From CAWAMD01 sp963783045 (lineage in GTDB: Bacteria; Actinomycetota; Nitriliruptoria; Nitriliruptorales; Nitriliruptoraceae): a stretch of 64,000 nucleotides of DNA. Position 1 is the stretch's first letter; each line of letters opens with the position of its first letter. Shown here piece by piece: positions 18,668 to 27,839 of the stretch. Under the pieces are notes generated by a model, which was not told the origin of the DNA, did no database searches, and saw nothing but the letters and a program-made list of their open reading frames with translations. The DNA lies in contig CAWAMD010000011.1 of the NCBI GenBank assembly GCA_963783045.1, positions 1 through 64,000 of the forward strand. The letters are read 5' to 3'. Both the position numbers and the translations under genes were made by a program.

Positions 18668-18698
18668 CACGCCCCGGCGCACACGGCGCCGGGGCGTG
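18668..18698 (+). terminator. strong terminator hairpin after the peroxiredoxin gene
   Basis: A perfect 13-bp stem, CACGCCCCGGCGC (18668-18680) with GCGCCGGGGCGTG (18686-18698), and a 5-base loop, 20 bases after the peroxiredoxin stop. There is no U-run, as often in high-GC actinobacteria. Confidence 0.75.
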
Positions 18699-18764
18699 CT
18701 GCGCCGGGGCGCGCTGCGCCGGGGCGCGGGGCGCGGGTACCGGCGGGCCGACCCAGCCCCGCTT

Positions 18765-18980
18765 CAGAAACCGCCGCATCCGCCGGTTGTGGGCCACGCC
18801 CCGCAGGCCACCGCCGGCCCCCACCACAGAAGCCGCCGCATCCGCCGGTTGTGGGCCACGCCCCGCACGCCACCGCCGGCCCCCCCACAGAAACCGCCGC
18901 ATCCGCCGGTTGTGGGCCACGCCCCGCACACCACCGCCGGCCCCCCACAGAAGCCGCCGCATCCGCCGGTTGTGGGCAGC
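18765..18980. repeat. tandem repeat of about 60 bases, four copies
   Basis: Units begin at 18765, 18827, 18888 and 18948, each starting CAGAARCCGCCGCATCC and containing GGTTGTGGGCCACGCC. Spacing drifts 62, 61, 60 through single-base changes in a C-run; the fourth copy is partial. No unique spacers, so not CRISPR. It fills the gap between the peroxiredoxin and the carboxylase gene; open frames across it are repeat artefacts. Confidence 0.85.
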
Positions 18981-19075
18981 ACACCGCGACCGGCTGCCGC
19001 GGGTCCCGCTGTGGCGGTTTCCGGCAGGCGCGCGGCGGGCTGGCGAGCGGACGCACCCCGCCGCGCCCCGCACGC

Positions 19076-22000
19076 TCACCAGGGGTCGACCATCGGCCGC
19101 TTCTTGCCCGTGCGGGGCGCCGGTGGCGGGGCGGCGCGCAGCGCCTCGACGATCCGCCGGCGCGTGTCGGCGGGGTCGATGACGTCGTCGATCTCGAAGT
19201 GGGACGCCATGTTGAGCGCCTTGCCGTGCTCGTAGGCCATGCCGACCATCTGCTCGAACGCCTCCTCGCGCTCGGCGGGGTCGTCGATCGCGTCGAGCTC
19301 GCGCTTGAACCCGAGCCGCACGGCTCCCTCGAGGTTCATCCCTCCGAACTCGCCGGTCGGCCAGGACACGGTGAACAGCGGGGCGTGGAACGACCCGCCG
19401 GCCATGGCCTGCGCCCCGAGCCCGTAGCCCTTGCGCAGCACGACCGTCATGAACGGGACCGTCAGCGACGCGCCGGTCACGAACATCCGCGCGAAGTGGC
19501 GGACCTGGGCGTGGCGTTCGGCGTCGGGGCCGACCATGAAGCCGGGCGTGTCGCACAGGAACACGACCGGCACGTCGTGGGCGTCGCAGAGCTGGAGGAA
19601 CCGGGCGGCCTTGTCCGCCGCGTCCGTGTCGATGGCCCCGCCGAGGTGCATCGGGTTGTTCGCGAGCACGCCGACCGACCGTCCCTCGACGCGCGCCAGC
19701 GCGGTGATCATCCCGCGCCCGAACGCCCGGCGTAGCTCGAGCACCGACCCGGTGTCCGCCAGCGTGTCGATCACCCGGTGGATGTCGTAGACGCGCCGCC
19801 GGTTGGCCGGGACGAGGTGGCGCAGCAGCCGCTGGTCGGCGGCCTGCCACTCCTCCAGCGCGCCCTGGAAGTAGGAGAGGTAACGCTTCGCCACGTCGAC
19901 GGCGGCCGCCTCGTCGGCCACGACCACGTCGACGACGCCGTTCGGGGCCTGCACGTCGACCGGGCCGACCTCGGCCGGGTGGAAGCTGCCGAGACCGCCG
20001 CCCTCGATCATGGCCGGGCCGCCCATGCCGATGCTCGCGTTCTCGGTCGCGATGATCACGTCGCAGCCCCCGAGCAGCGCGGCGTTGCCGGCGAAGCAGT
20101 AGCGCGAGGCGATCCCGACCAGCGGCACGAGCCCCGACAGCTTCCCGAACAGCGCGAACGCCATCGTGTGGAGCCCGGACACGACCGCCGTGTCGGTGTC
20201 GCCCGGGGCGTCCGCCGCCGCCCTCGGCGAAGAGCACGGTCGGCAGCCGCAGCCGCTCGACGAGCGCGAAGATGCGGTCCTTCTTCTCGTGGTTGCGGTG
20301 CCCCTGGGTGCCGGCGAGCACGGTCGCGTCGTAGGACAGCACCGCACACCGGGCCGCCTCGTCGGCGAAGCGGTCGCCGTTGACCCGGCCCGGTGCCGAC
20401 GATCAACCCGTCGGCCGGGGTGCTTCGCGATGAGGTCGTCGAGGTCGCGGCGCTGGCGCTGCGCCGCGAGGACGAGCGACCCGTACTCGACGAAGCTGCC
20501 GTCGTCGCACAGGTCGTCGATGTTCTCGCGGGCGGTGCGCTGGCCCTGCTCGTGGCGGCGGGCGACCGCGTCGGGGCGGGCGGCGTCCTGCGTGGCGGCC
20601 TGCCGGTCGAGCACCTCGCGCAGGTCGTCGCGGACGTGGTCGAGGTCGTGATCCTCGTCCTCGGCTGCCACACCGGCGCCGGCGACCGCACGCTCCTCGA
20701 CGAAGAGCAGCGGGGCGCCGAGCGCGACGGTCTCCCCCGCCGTAACCGCCACCGCCCGCACGACCCCGCCCATCCCGGCCACCACGACGTGCTCCATCTT
20801 CATGGCCTCGACGACGGCGACCGGCGTGTCGGGGTCGACCTCGTCGCCGGCGCCGACGCTCACGTCGACGACGGTCCCGCCGCTCGACGCTTCGACCACG
20901 ACGGTTCCCGCCGGCGCGCTGGCACGGGCTGCGTCCGCGGAGTCAGCCCCCGGCCCGGGGACCGCCGACCCCCGGACCACCGACCCGGAGGCCGCTTCGG
21001 CGGAAGCGCCCCCACCCTCCCCGGGCCACGGGGACTCCGCGGCGATCCGGTCGGCGATGGCCACCAGGTCGCCCACGTGCTCATCGACGAACCGGGTATG
21101 CCAGCGCCCCGCCTGCACGTCCGGGTGGCGCAGCAGCGCCCGCAGCAGCCCACGGTTGCTCCCCGGCCCGGCCAGCCGCAGCTCCCCCAGCGCCCGGTCC
21201 GCCCGCCGCAGGGCCGCTGCGTGGTCGTCGGCGTGCGCGATCACCTTCGCGAGCAGCGAGTCGTAGGCCGGGCTCGGGGCGTAGCCCGCGTAGCCGGCCG
21301 TGTCGGTGCGCACGCCGGGACCGGTTGGCGGCGCGAACGCCTCCAGGCGGCCGACGGCCGGGCGCACCGCCCCGTCCGCGTCCACCGTCTCGAGGTTCAC
21401 CCGCGCCTGCACGGCCACGCCCCGCACCGCCGGCACGTCGCCCGGCGCCAGCCCGACCTCCGCCAGCGACGCGCCACCCGCAAGGCGCAGCTGCACGGCG
21501 ACGAGGTCGACGCCGATGATCTCCTCGGTGACCGTGTGCTCGACCTGCAGCCGCGGGTTGGCCTCGATGAACGCGATCGACGACGGGTCGTCGCCCGCGA
21601 CGAGGAACTCGAAGGTTCCGAGCCCGGCGTAGCCGACCACGCTCGCCATGCGGACCGCCGCGTCGGTCAGCGCGTCGCGGACCTCCGGCGGCAGACCGGG
21701 CGCCGGCGCGATCTCGATCAGCTTCTGGTGGCGACGCTGCAGCGAGCAGTCGCGCTCGCCGAGGTGGACGACCGCCGTGCCGTCGCCGACGACCTGTACC
21801 TCGACGTGCCGGGCGTGCGTCACGAGCCGTTCGACGTAGAGGTCGCCGTTCCCGAAGGCCGCCGTCGCCTCCGAGCGCGCCCGCGTGTACGCGTCGCCCA
21901 GCGCGGCGGGCTCGCGCACGACCCGCATCCCGCGCCCACCGCCACCGGCGACGGCCTTGATCACCATCGGCGCCCCGTCGAGGGACGCGAGGAACTCGCG

Positions 22001-22432
22001 CGCCTCCGCGAGCGAGGTCGCGCCGGCGCTGCCCGCGGGGACGGGGACCCCGTGCTCGACGGCCAGCGCCCGCGCGGCGAGCTTGTCCCCGAGCAGGTCG
22101 AGCACCTCCGGGGACGGTCCGACGAAGCCGATCCCGTGCTCGGCGCAGCGGCGGGCGAGCGCCGCCGACTCGGCGAGGAACCCGTACCCGGGGTGCAGCA
22201 GCGAGGCGCCGGTCTCGCCGGCGATCTCCAGCAGCCGGTCGATGTCGAGATAGGCCCGCGGACCGCTGCCGTCCAACGCCCGCGCCTCGTCGGCGAGGGT
22301 CACGTGCAGCGCCTCGGCATCGTCTTCGGCGTACACGGCGACGGTCGGTATCTCGAGGTCGGCGGCTGCCCGCAGGATCCGGACCGCCACCTCCCCGCGG
22401 TTGGCGATCAGCACCGATCCTGCTGCGGCCAT
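19076..22432 (-). CDS. single-chain acyl-CoA carboxylase: biotin carboxylase, BCCP and carboxyltransferase (frameshifted)
   Basis: A multidomain biotin-dependent carboxylase of about 1117 aa. Residues 1-450 are biotin carboxylase (SVLIANRGEVAVRILRAA, KAVAGGGGRGMRVV, FIEANPRLQVEHTVTEEI). Residues 540-600 are the biotin carrier domain with EAMKMEHVV, whose Lys is biotinylated. The rest is a carboxyltransferase (IATENASIGMGGPAMIEGGG, FLCDTPGFMVGPDAERHAQVRHFARMF). The layout resembles the single-chain long-chain acyl-CoA carboxylase described from Mycobacterium avium paratuberculosis; actinobacterial enzymes are usually split. Three one-base insertions near 20416, 20388 and 20201 leave the two ends in the same frame and scramble the sequence between. 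ATG 22432. Confidence 0.88.
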   Translation of the reverse strand: MAAAGSVLIANRGEVAVRILRAAADLEIPTVAVYAEDDAEALHVTLADEARALDGSGPRAYLDIDRLLEIAGETGASLLHPGYGFLAESAALARRCAEHGIGFVGPSPEVLDLLGDKLAARALAVEHGVPVPAGSAGATSLAEAREFLASLDGAPMVIKAVAGGGGRGMRVVREPAALGDAYTRARSEATAAFGNGDLYVERLVTHARHVEVQVVGDGTAVVHLGERDCSLQRRHQKLIEIAPAPGLPPEVRDALTDAAVRMASVVGYAGLGTFEFLVAGDDPSSIAFIEANPRLQVEHTVTEEIIGVDLVAVQLRLAGGASLAEVGLAPGDVPAVRGVAVQARVNLETVDADGAVRPAVGRLEAFAPPTGPGVRTDTAGYAGYAPSPAYDSLLAKVIAHADDHAAALRRADRALGELRLAGPGSNRGLLRALLRHPDVQAGRWHTRFVDEHVGDLVAIADRIAAESPWPGEGGGASAEAASGSVVRGSAVPGPGADSADAARASAPAGTVVVEASSGGTVVDVSVGAGDEVDPDTPVAVVEAMKMEHVVVAGMGGVVRAVAVTAGETVALGAPLLFVEERAVAGAGVAAEDEDHDLDHVRDDLREVLDRQAATQDAARPDAVARRHEQGQRTARENIDDLCDDGSFVEYGSLVLAAQRQRRDLDDLIAKHPGRRVDRRHRAGSTATASPTRRPGVRCCPTTRPCSPAPRGTATTRRRTASSRSSSGCGCRPCSSPRAAADAPGDTDTAVVSGLHTMAFALFGKLSGLVPLVGIASRYCFAGNAALLGGCDVIIATENASIGMGGPAMIEGGGLGSFHPAEVGPVDVQAPNGVVDVVVADEAAAVDVAKRYLSYFQGALEEWQAADQRLLRHLVPANRRRVYDIHRVIDTLADTGSVLELRRAFGRGMITALARVEGRSVGVLANNPMHLGGAIDTDAADKAARFLQLCDAHDVPVVFLCDTPGFMVGPDAERHAQVRHFARMFVTGASLTVPFMTVVLRKGYGLGAQAMAGGSFHAPLFTVSWPTGEFGGMNLEGAVRLGFKRELDAIDDPAEREEAFEQMVGMAYEHGKALNMASHFEIDDVIDPADTRRRIVEALRAAPPPAPRTGKKRPMVDPW

Positions 22433-22533
22433 GCACGCTCCCGCCTCTGCGCCGGCCCGTCCGGCCCGTTCGGTCGACCGGCGGTGGTCGCACCGGTCGC
22501 GGCCTCCAGCCTAGGGAAGCGTCGAGCCGGGGT

Positions 22534-22619
22534 ACGCCGACACGCGCCACGCCGACACGCGCCACGTCGACACCCGCCACGCCGACACGCGCCACGCCGA
22601 CACCTGGCACGTCGACACC
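22534..22619. repeat. 15-base tandem repeat running into the palindrome
   Basis: Nearly six units of ACGCCGACACGCGCC and close variants (ACGTCGACACCCGCC). The last, partial unit ACGTCGACACCC is itself the left arm of the 52-base palindrome that follows. Confidence 0.8.
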
Positions 22620-22661
22620 CACGGGTTTGTTCTCATGAGAACAAACCCGTGGGTGTCGACG
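22610..22661. repeat. 52-base perfect palindrome, copy B
   Basis: A perfect inverted repeat, 26 bases per arm, centred on GTTCTCATGAGAAC between 22635 and 22636. The outer arms carry CGTCGACACCCACGGG and its complement. As RNA it would be a very stable hairpin in either direction, so it could act as a bidirectional terminator between the carboxylase leader and the MFS gene end. A diverged copy is at 13879-13930. Confidence 0.92.
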
Positions 22662-22707
22662 CGGCGGACGGCTCACCCCCCACCGAGGAGGATCACGTCG
22701 TCCCTGC

Positions 22708-23982
22708 TCAGGCCCCGGAGCCGACCGCCGGCACCAGCTCGACAGTCTCGGCCGGCGGCGACGCGTCGACGACCGCACCCGCCCGGGCACGCCGCTGACG
22801 CATCGCGACGAACCCGGCAGCCAGCACCGTCGCCACGCCGCCGAGCAGCAGCCCGGCGCGCGCCCCGCCGACCTCACCGACCCAACCGACGATCGGCGCG
22901 CCGATCGGGGTGGTGCCGAAGAAGGCGACGGCCCACAGCGCCATGACCCGCCCGCGGTAGCGCGGATCGGTGCGTAGCTGCAGCAGGGCGTTGCCCATGG
23001 AGAGGAACTGGATGCTCACCGCCCCGAGGACGGCCAGCGACACGACCGCGAGCGGGAGCGTCGGCATGAACGCCGTGATGACCAGCATCCCACCGAAGGC
23101 CAGCGCGGAGCCGACGAGCGCGCGCTCGGTGGCCTGGGCACGGCTGGCGGTCAGCAGCCCGCCGAGGACCGCCCCGACGCCGATGGCCGTGTTCAGCAGC
23201 CCCAGCGTCGCCGCGCCGCCGTGGAACACGAAGCGGGCGAGCAGCGGCAGGGTCACGGTGAACTCGTAGGCGAGCATCCCGGCGACGGCCATGAGCAGCA
23301 GGGCCGAGCGCAGCTCGGGGGTTCGCCGCACGTACCGGAACCCCTCGCGGAGCTGCCCGGGGCCGCGGGCGGCCGGGACCGACGGTCGGAGGGCCCCGGT
23401 GTCCATGAGCAGCAGGGCGCCCACGACGAAGATGTAGGAGGCACCGTTCACGAAGAAGCTGGAGGCGATCCCGACCAGGGCGATGAGCGTGCCGGCCACG
23501 GCCGGCCCGATCGCACGGGCGGCGTTGACGACGATGCTGTTGAGCGTGACGGCGTTGCTCACGTCGGCGTCGCCGACCATCTCCACGACGAAGCTCTGGC
23601 GTGCCGGGTTGTCCAGCGCCGTCACGACCCCGAGCCCGAGCGCGAGCAGAGCGACCATCCAGAGCTGCACCACACCGGTCCCGGTCAGCACGGCCAGCAC
23701 GAACGCCAGCAGGCTCGCGATGATCTGGGTGGTGAGGATCAGGCGCCGCTTGTCCACGCGGTCGGCGATCAGCCCGCCCCAGGGAGCGAGCAGCAGGATC
23801 GGCAGGAACTGGAGGGCGGCGATCACGCCGAGCCAGGTGCCGGAGCCGGTGAGCTGCAGCACCAGCCACTCCTGGCCGAGCCGCTGCATCCAGGTCCCGA
23901 TGAGCGAGACGGACTGGCCGGTGAAGTAGAGGCGGTAGTTGCGGACCGACAGCGAGCGGAACGTGCCGCGGAACCGTGTCAC
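22708..23982 (-). CDS. MFS exporter, EntS-like (DHA3 group)
   Basis: A 424-residue inner-membrane drug/metabolite exporter with about 12 hydrophobic helices. The N-terminal segment NYRLYFTGQSVSLIGTWMQRLGQEWLVLQLTGSGTWLGVIAALQFLPILLLAPWGGLIADRVDKRRLIL contains the loop 2-3 motif of MFS (GGLIADRVDKR). DNPARQSFVVEMVG and LVGIASSFFVNGASYIFVV are typical of the EntS/DHA3 group. GTG 23982 overlaps the MarR stop (GTGA), so the pair is an operon and the exporter is probably induced by the MarR ligand. Confidence 0.88.
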   Translation of the reverse strand: MTRFRGTFRSLSVRNYRLYFTGQSVSLIGTWMQRLGQEWLVLQLTGSGTWLGVIAALQFLPILLLAPWGGLIADRVDKRRLILTTQIIASLLAFVLAVLTGTGVVQLWMVALLALGLGVVTALDNPARQSFVVEMVGDADVSNAVTLNSIVVNAARAIGPAVAGTLIALVGIASSFFVNGASYIFVVGALLLMDTGALRPSVPAARGPGQLREGFRYVRRTPELRSALLLMAVAGMLAYEFTVTLPLLARFVFHGGAATLGLLNTAIGVGAVLGGLLTASRAQATERALVGSALAFGGMLVITAFMPTLPLAVVSLAVLGAVSIQFLSMGNALLQLRTDPRYRGRVMALWAVAFFGTTPIGAPIVGWVGEVGGARAGLLLGGVATVLAAGFVAMRQRRARAGAVVDASPPAETVELVPAVGSGA

Positions 23983-24431
23983 GGCGCCACCGCCAGACGC
24001 TCGAGGAGGTCTGCCAGCTCGCCGATCAGCGCACGGTCGGCATCGTCGAGCGCCGCCACGCGGCGGGCCAGGAACGCGTCGGCGCGGCTGCGCGAGGCCC
24101 GGAGCAGCTCGTGGCCGGCGTCGGTCAGCTCCAGGATGGCGCACCGGCCGTCGGCGGGGTCGGCGCGGCGGGCGACGAGGCCGGCCGTCTCGAGGTGGCG
24201 GGCCAGGCGGGTGACGGTCGAGCGGCCGATCTGCTCGTGCTCGGCGAGCTGGGCCGGCTGCAGCGGACCGTGTCGGTCGAGCGTCGACAGCGCCGACAGC
24301 TGCGAGGGCGTGACGCCGGTCTTGGCATGCTGGCGGATCTGGCGCTGCAGGCGCAGGACGGCGAGGCGCAGGCGGGCCACCGCACGGGTGTCGAGCTCGC
24401 TCAGGGGGGACGCGCAGGAGGTGGTGGTCAT
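23979..24431 (-). CDS. MarR-family regulator of the adjacent exporter
   Basis: A 150-residue winged-helix repressor. VTPSQLSALSTLDRHGPLQPAQLAEHEQIGRSTVTRLARHLETAGLVARRADPADGRCAILELTDAGHELL is the MarR DNA-binding domain with the wing DPADGRC. Helices at both ends form the dimer. It is the first gene of an operon with the MFS exporter. An inverted repeat 4 bases before its start codon is the likely operator, giving autoregulation. No good Shine-Dalgarno is seen, since the operator occupies its place. Confidence 0.88.
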   Translation of the reverse strand: MTTTSCASPLSELDTRAVARLRLAVLRLQRQIRQHAKTGVTPSQLSALSTLDRHGPLQPAQLAEHEQIGRSTVTRLARHLETAGLVARRADPADGRCAILELTDAGHELLRASRSRADAFLARRVAALDDADRALIGELADLLERLAVAP

Positions 24432-24435
24432 GACG

Positions 24436-24462
24436 GAGATAGTACGCGTCGCGAACTATCTC
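24436..24462. promoter_or_regulatory. probable MarR operator
   Basis: GAGATAGT (24436-24443) and ACTATCTC (24455-24462) form perfect inverted arms around a centre that itself has CGC...GCG symmetry. Its AT-rich arms stand out in this DNA. Position directly before the marR start implies repression by blocking transcription. Confidence 0.7.
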
Positions 24463-24517
24463 GGCCACCGCGCGTGCGCCCGTCGTCCGACGGCTGGGTG
24501 CGGGGCCGCCCCCCCGG

Positions 24518-26168
24518 TCAGGCGGTGGCGACGGCCACGCTGTGGCGGAGCTGGTCGAGCTCGGCGTCCATGCAGGCCAGGACCGCAGTCGAGATCGGGG
24601 ACCGCGTCCCGGTCCGACACGAGTCCGACGTGCACGTCGTCGAGGTAGCTGAGCACCGTCACGTTGAGCCCGACGCCGTGGTGCACGGGACCGAACGGGA
24701 CCATGGAGGCGACCTTCGCCCCACCGAGGTAGAGCGGCGTCGGGCTCCCCGGCACGTTCGACACGATGGTGTTGAAGGGCGGCCGGAGGTTTCCGGCGAT
24801 GTTCGCGGCCGCGTACAGCCGCGCGCCGGCGGCGAGCACCCGCGGCGGCGCGGCGTCGGTCCAGCCGATCGCCGAGACCGCACCGCGCGCCTCGTGTCGC
24901 TCCTTGGCCGCGGACGAGGAGGCCGCGACGCGCCGCAGCCGTCCGACGGGATCGCCGATGTCCGTGCCGAGCCCGGTGAGCATGATCGACACCTGGTTGC
25001 CCTCGTCGCCGTCGGCATCGTCGCGGACGCTGACCGGCACCATCGCCACGAGCTCCCGGTCCGGCAGCGTGCCCCGTTCCGCGAGGTACCGGCGCAGCCC
25101 GCCGCCGACGACCGCGAGCACCAGGTCGTTCACCGTGGTGCCGAACAGCTCGCCGAGGTCCTGGAGCTGCCCGAGCGGCAGCGCGCCCATCGCCACCCGG
25201 CGGTGCGACCCGATGCGCTGGTTCAGGGTGCTCGACGGCGCAGCGAACAGCGCCGGCGCGCTGCGCTCCGCACTCGCCGCCGAGGGCAGCGACGCGGGCG
25301 CGCCGTCGGCAGCCTGGCCGCCGTTCCCGTCGTCCAACTCGCCGTTGGCACCGGCATCCCCGTTGGCACCGGCATCCCCGTTGGCACCGGCATCCCCGTT
25401 CGCACCGGCATCGCCGGCCTCGCCGAACGGATTCAGCCGGTGGAGCAGCCGCGTCGCATTGCGACTCCCGGCGGCGGTGACCCACCGCCCCGTTCGCCAC
25501 GGCTGCCCGGCAACGTCCCACAGCTCACCGGCGACACGCCGCGGTATCGACGGCACCGACTCACCCGTCAGGTGGGCGGGGGTCCGCACGCCGGTCCCCT
25601 CGCCGTTCCGCTCGGAGCCCCCGGGTGACGGCGCGTCGCCCCCTTGCGACGCGCCGTCGGCCCGCCCCCGGGCTGGTGCGTCCGGTGGCTCGGGTGTCAC
25701 GTCCAGCAGTGCGGCGAGCATCTGCAGGCCCGAGATCCCGTCACCGGCCGCGTGGTGCACCTTCGCGAGGGCCGCCACCCGGCCGTCCTCGAGCCCCTCG
25801 ATGAGCCACAGCCGCCACAGTGGACGGTCGCGGTCGAGCGGCTGGCTGAAGAGCTCCTGCGTGAACGCGATCAGGTCCGCCTGGCGGCCCGGTGCCGGCA
25901 GCGACGCCCGCTGCACGTGGAAGTCGAGGTCGCAGTCGGCGTCGTCCGCCCACAGCGGGCGCCCGATCCCCAGCGGTGCCGGCACGATCCGCTGGCACAG
26001 ACGCGGGATGAGGTGCAGCCGCTCCCCCACGACCTGTCGGATCCGCGAGAACGAGTAGCCGACCTCGGTCGCGGCCGGGTCCAGCATGAGGACCGCACCG
26101 ACATGCATGTGCGCGCCACCGGTCTCCAGGGCGAGAAACAAGCTGTCGAGTGCCGACAATCGCTGCAT
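24518..26168 (-). CDS. wax ester synthase / diacylglycerol acyltransferase (frameshifted near 3' end)
   Basis: A WS/DGAT-type acyltransferase that esterifies acyl-CoA with diacylglycerol or fatty alcohol, of about 549 aa after correction. N-terminus MQRLSALDSLFLALETGGAHMHVGA and the active site KVHHAAGDG (HHxxxDG) are canonical; NDLVLAVVGGGLRRYL and GNLRPPFNTIVSNVPGSPTPLYLGGAKV belong to the C-terminal domain. A linker of about 120 residues between the halves is extended and contains repeats GDAGAN. One extra base near 24590 breaks the frame after VPDL; the alternative frame ends LDQLRHSVAVATA at 24518, a normal family C-terminus. ATG 26168 has GGAGGGG upstream. Confidence 0.88.
25344..25415. 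repeat. 18-base in-frame tandem repeat inside the wax synthase
   Basis: Four units of GTTGGCACCGGCATCCCC (plus strand) at 25344, 25362, 25380 and 25398, encoding GDAGAN repeats on the minus strand. In-frame period means copy number could vary without breaking the gene. Confidence 0.85.
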
Positions 26169-26426
26169 ACTGGGGTCCCCTCCCGCGGCGAAGAGACACA
26201 ACGACTATCTGGCCGCCCGGCTGACTCTTCCCACCGCCTTGTGACACCGTAGGGCCGGTGCACGTCTCCTTTGGGCCGCGCCCCGTCCGAAGGGGGGCCG
26301 TCCTGGCGGGAACCGGCGCGAACGGCACCGGTCGACCCCCTGCCGGACACCACCGGAACGGCGGCACGGCAGGAGGTCGTGTGCGTGTGGCGATCGGCCG
26401 GCGTGGCCCGCTCGACCGCCGACGCG

Positions 26427-27572
26427 TCAGGCGGCGAGCGCCCCGAGGGCGTCCTGCAGGCCCTCGGCCTGCGCGACCGCCCGCAGCTTGCCCAGCGCCT
26501 CCTTCTCGAGCTGGCGCACCCGCTCGCGGGTCAGTCCGACGTGCGCCCCGACCTGCTCCAGCGTGCACGGGGCCTCGTCGCCGAGACCGAACCGCAGCTC
26601 GATGATGAGACGCTCGCGCTCCGGCAGGGTCGCCAGCGCGGCTGCGAGCCGGTTGCGAACGTCGGTCGCGACGGAGTCGACGGACGGGTCGACGCTGCCC
26701 GGGTCGTGCAGGAGGTCACCGAGCGATGCGTCGCCGTCCTCGCCGACGGGCCGATCCAGCGACGTGAGGGGCCGCAACGCGTCGCGGACCTCGTTGATCC
26801 GTTCCACGGTCAGGCCCGTCTCGGCCGCGATCTCGGCGTCCTCGGGGTCACGGCCGAGCTTGGTGCGCAGCTGCGCCTCGGCGCGGCGCACCTTGCCGGA
26901 GTGCTCCCAGACGGTCGTGGGCACGCGGATCGTCCGGCCGCGCTTCGCGAGGCCGCGCTGGATGGCCTGACGGATCCACCACACCGCGTAGGTGGAGAAC
27001 TTGTAGCCCTTCGTGTGGTCGAACTTCTCGACCGCACGGATGAGGCCGAGGTTGCCCTCCTGGATGGCCTCGATCATCGGCAGGTCGGCGCCGGCGTACT
27101 TGCGCGCCGTCGGCACGACCAGGCGCAGGTTCGAGCGGACGAGGCGCTCCTTGGCCTGCACGCCGCCGTGGACGAGCCCGGTCAGCCGCGACCGCGTCGC
27201 GGCGGAGTACTCGGTCTGGCGGGACGCGAGCATCGCCTGCGCTGCGAGGCCCGCCTGGTAGCGCTTCGCGAGGTCCTGCTCCCGCTCGAAGTCCAGGAGC
27301 TCGTAGCGCCCGGCCTCGTTGAGGTACTGACGGACCGGGTCCCCGGAGAAGCCAGTCGGGACGATGACGCTCTCCTCCTGCTCGCCGGAGAGGTCGTCGA
27401 CGAGGACGATGTCGTGGTCGTCACCGAGCTGCTCGACGACGCCGTCAACGTCGTCGCTGCCCGAGAGCTCGACGACCTCGGAGGCGAGGAGGTAGCCGCC
27501 GTGCTCCGCGGCACGGTCGAGCAGCTCGGCGCGGGCGGTGTCCGAGAGGCGGGCGAGCAGATCGTTGGTCAT
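26427..27572 (-). CDS. RNA polymerase sigma factor, sigma-70 group 1/2
   Basis: A 381-residue primary-like sigma factor. Region 1.2 is DPVRQYLNEAGRYELLDFEREQDLAKRY; region 2 is LVVPTARKYAGADLPMIEAIQEGNLGLIRAVEKFDHTKGYKFSTYAVWWIRQAI, which melts and reads the -10; region 3 follows; region 4 is TLEQVGAHVGLTRERVRQLEKEALGKLR, which reads the -35. It is shorter than an actinobacterial housekeeping SigA and probably a group 2 factor, though the genome is needed to decide. ATG 27572 has GAGGAGC upstream and is preferred to an ATG further upstream. Confidence 0.87.
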   Translation of the reverse strand: MTNDLLARLSDTARAELLDRAAEHGGYLLASEVVELSGSDDVDGVVEQLGDDHDIVLVDDLSGEQEESVIVPTGFSGDPVRQYLNEAGRYELLDFEREQDLAKRYQAGLAAQAMLASRQTEYSAATRSRLTGLVHGGVQAKERLVRSNLRLVVPTARKYAGADLPMIEAIQEGNLGLIRAVEKFDHTKGYKFSTYAVWWIRQAIQRGLAKRGRTIRVPTTVWEHSGKVRRAEAQLRTKLGRDPEDAEIAAETGLTVERINEVRDALRPLTSLDRPVGEDGDASLGDLLHDPGSVDPSVDSVATDVRNRLAAALATLPERERLIIELRFGLGDEAPCTLEQVGAHVGLTRERVRQLEKEALGKLRAVAQAEGLQDALGALAA

Positions 27573-27839
27573 GATGCTCCTCAGTGCTGCGAGCGGGAGA
27601 GCGCGCATCGATCCGTGTGGGCGGACGCGGGGGCGACCGCGGCGACGCCGGGCAGGCGGCACCGGCCGGTCGAGGGAGCGCGTGCTGCGGCCGATGGCCT
27701 GGACGCGTGCGCGCGACGAGGGCGAGGGTCGAGCCGACGCCGAAGAACCGGCGTCGTATGTCTAAACGCATGCTCGGCGGCATTTGTTTCCCGCCGGCCA
27801 CATTCCGTTCTGGTGCCGACGACCCGGCCGGCGGCGCCC

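Noticed and set aside
18765..18980. Possible CRISPR array
   Set aside because: Units follow each other directly and there are no unique spacers or cas genes.
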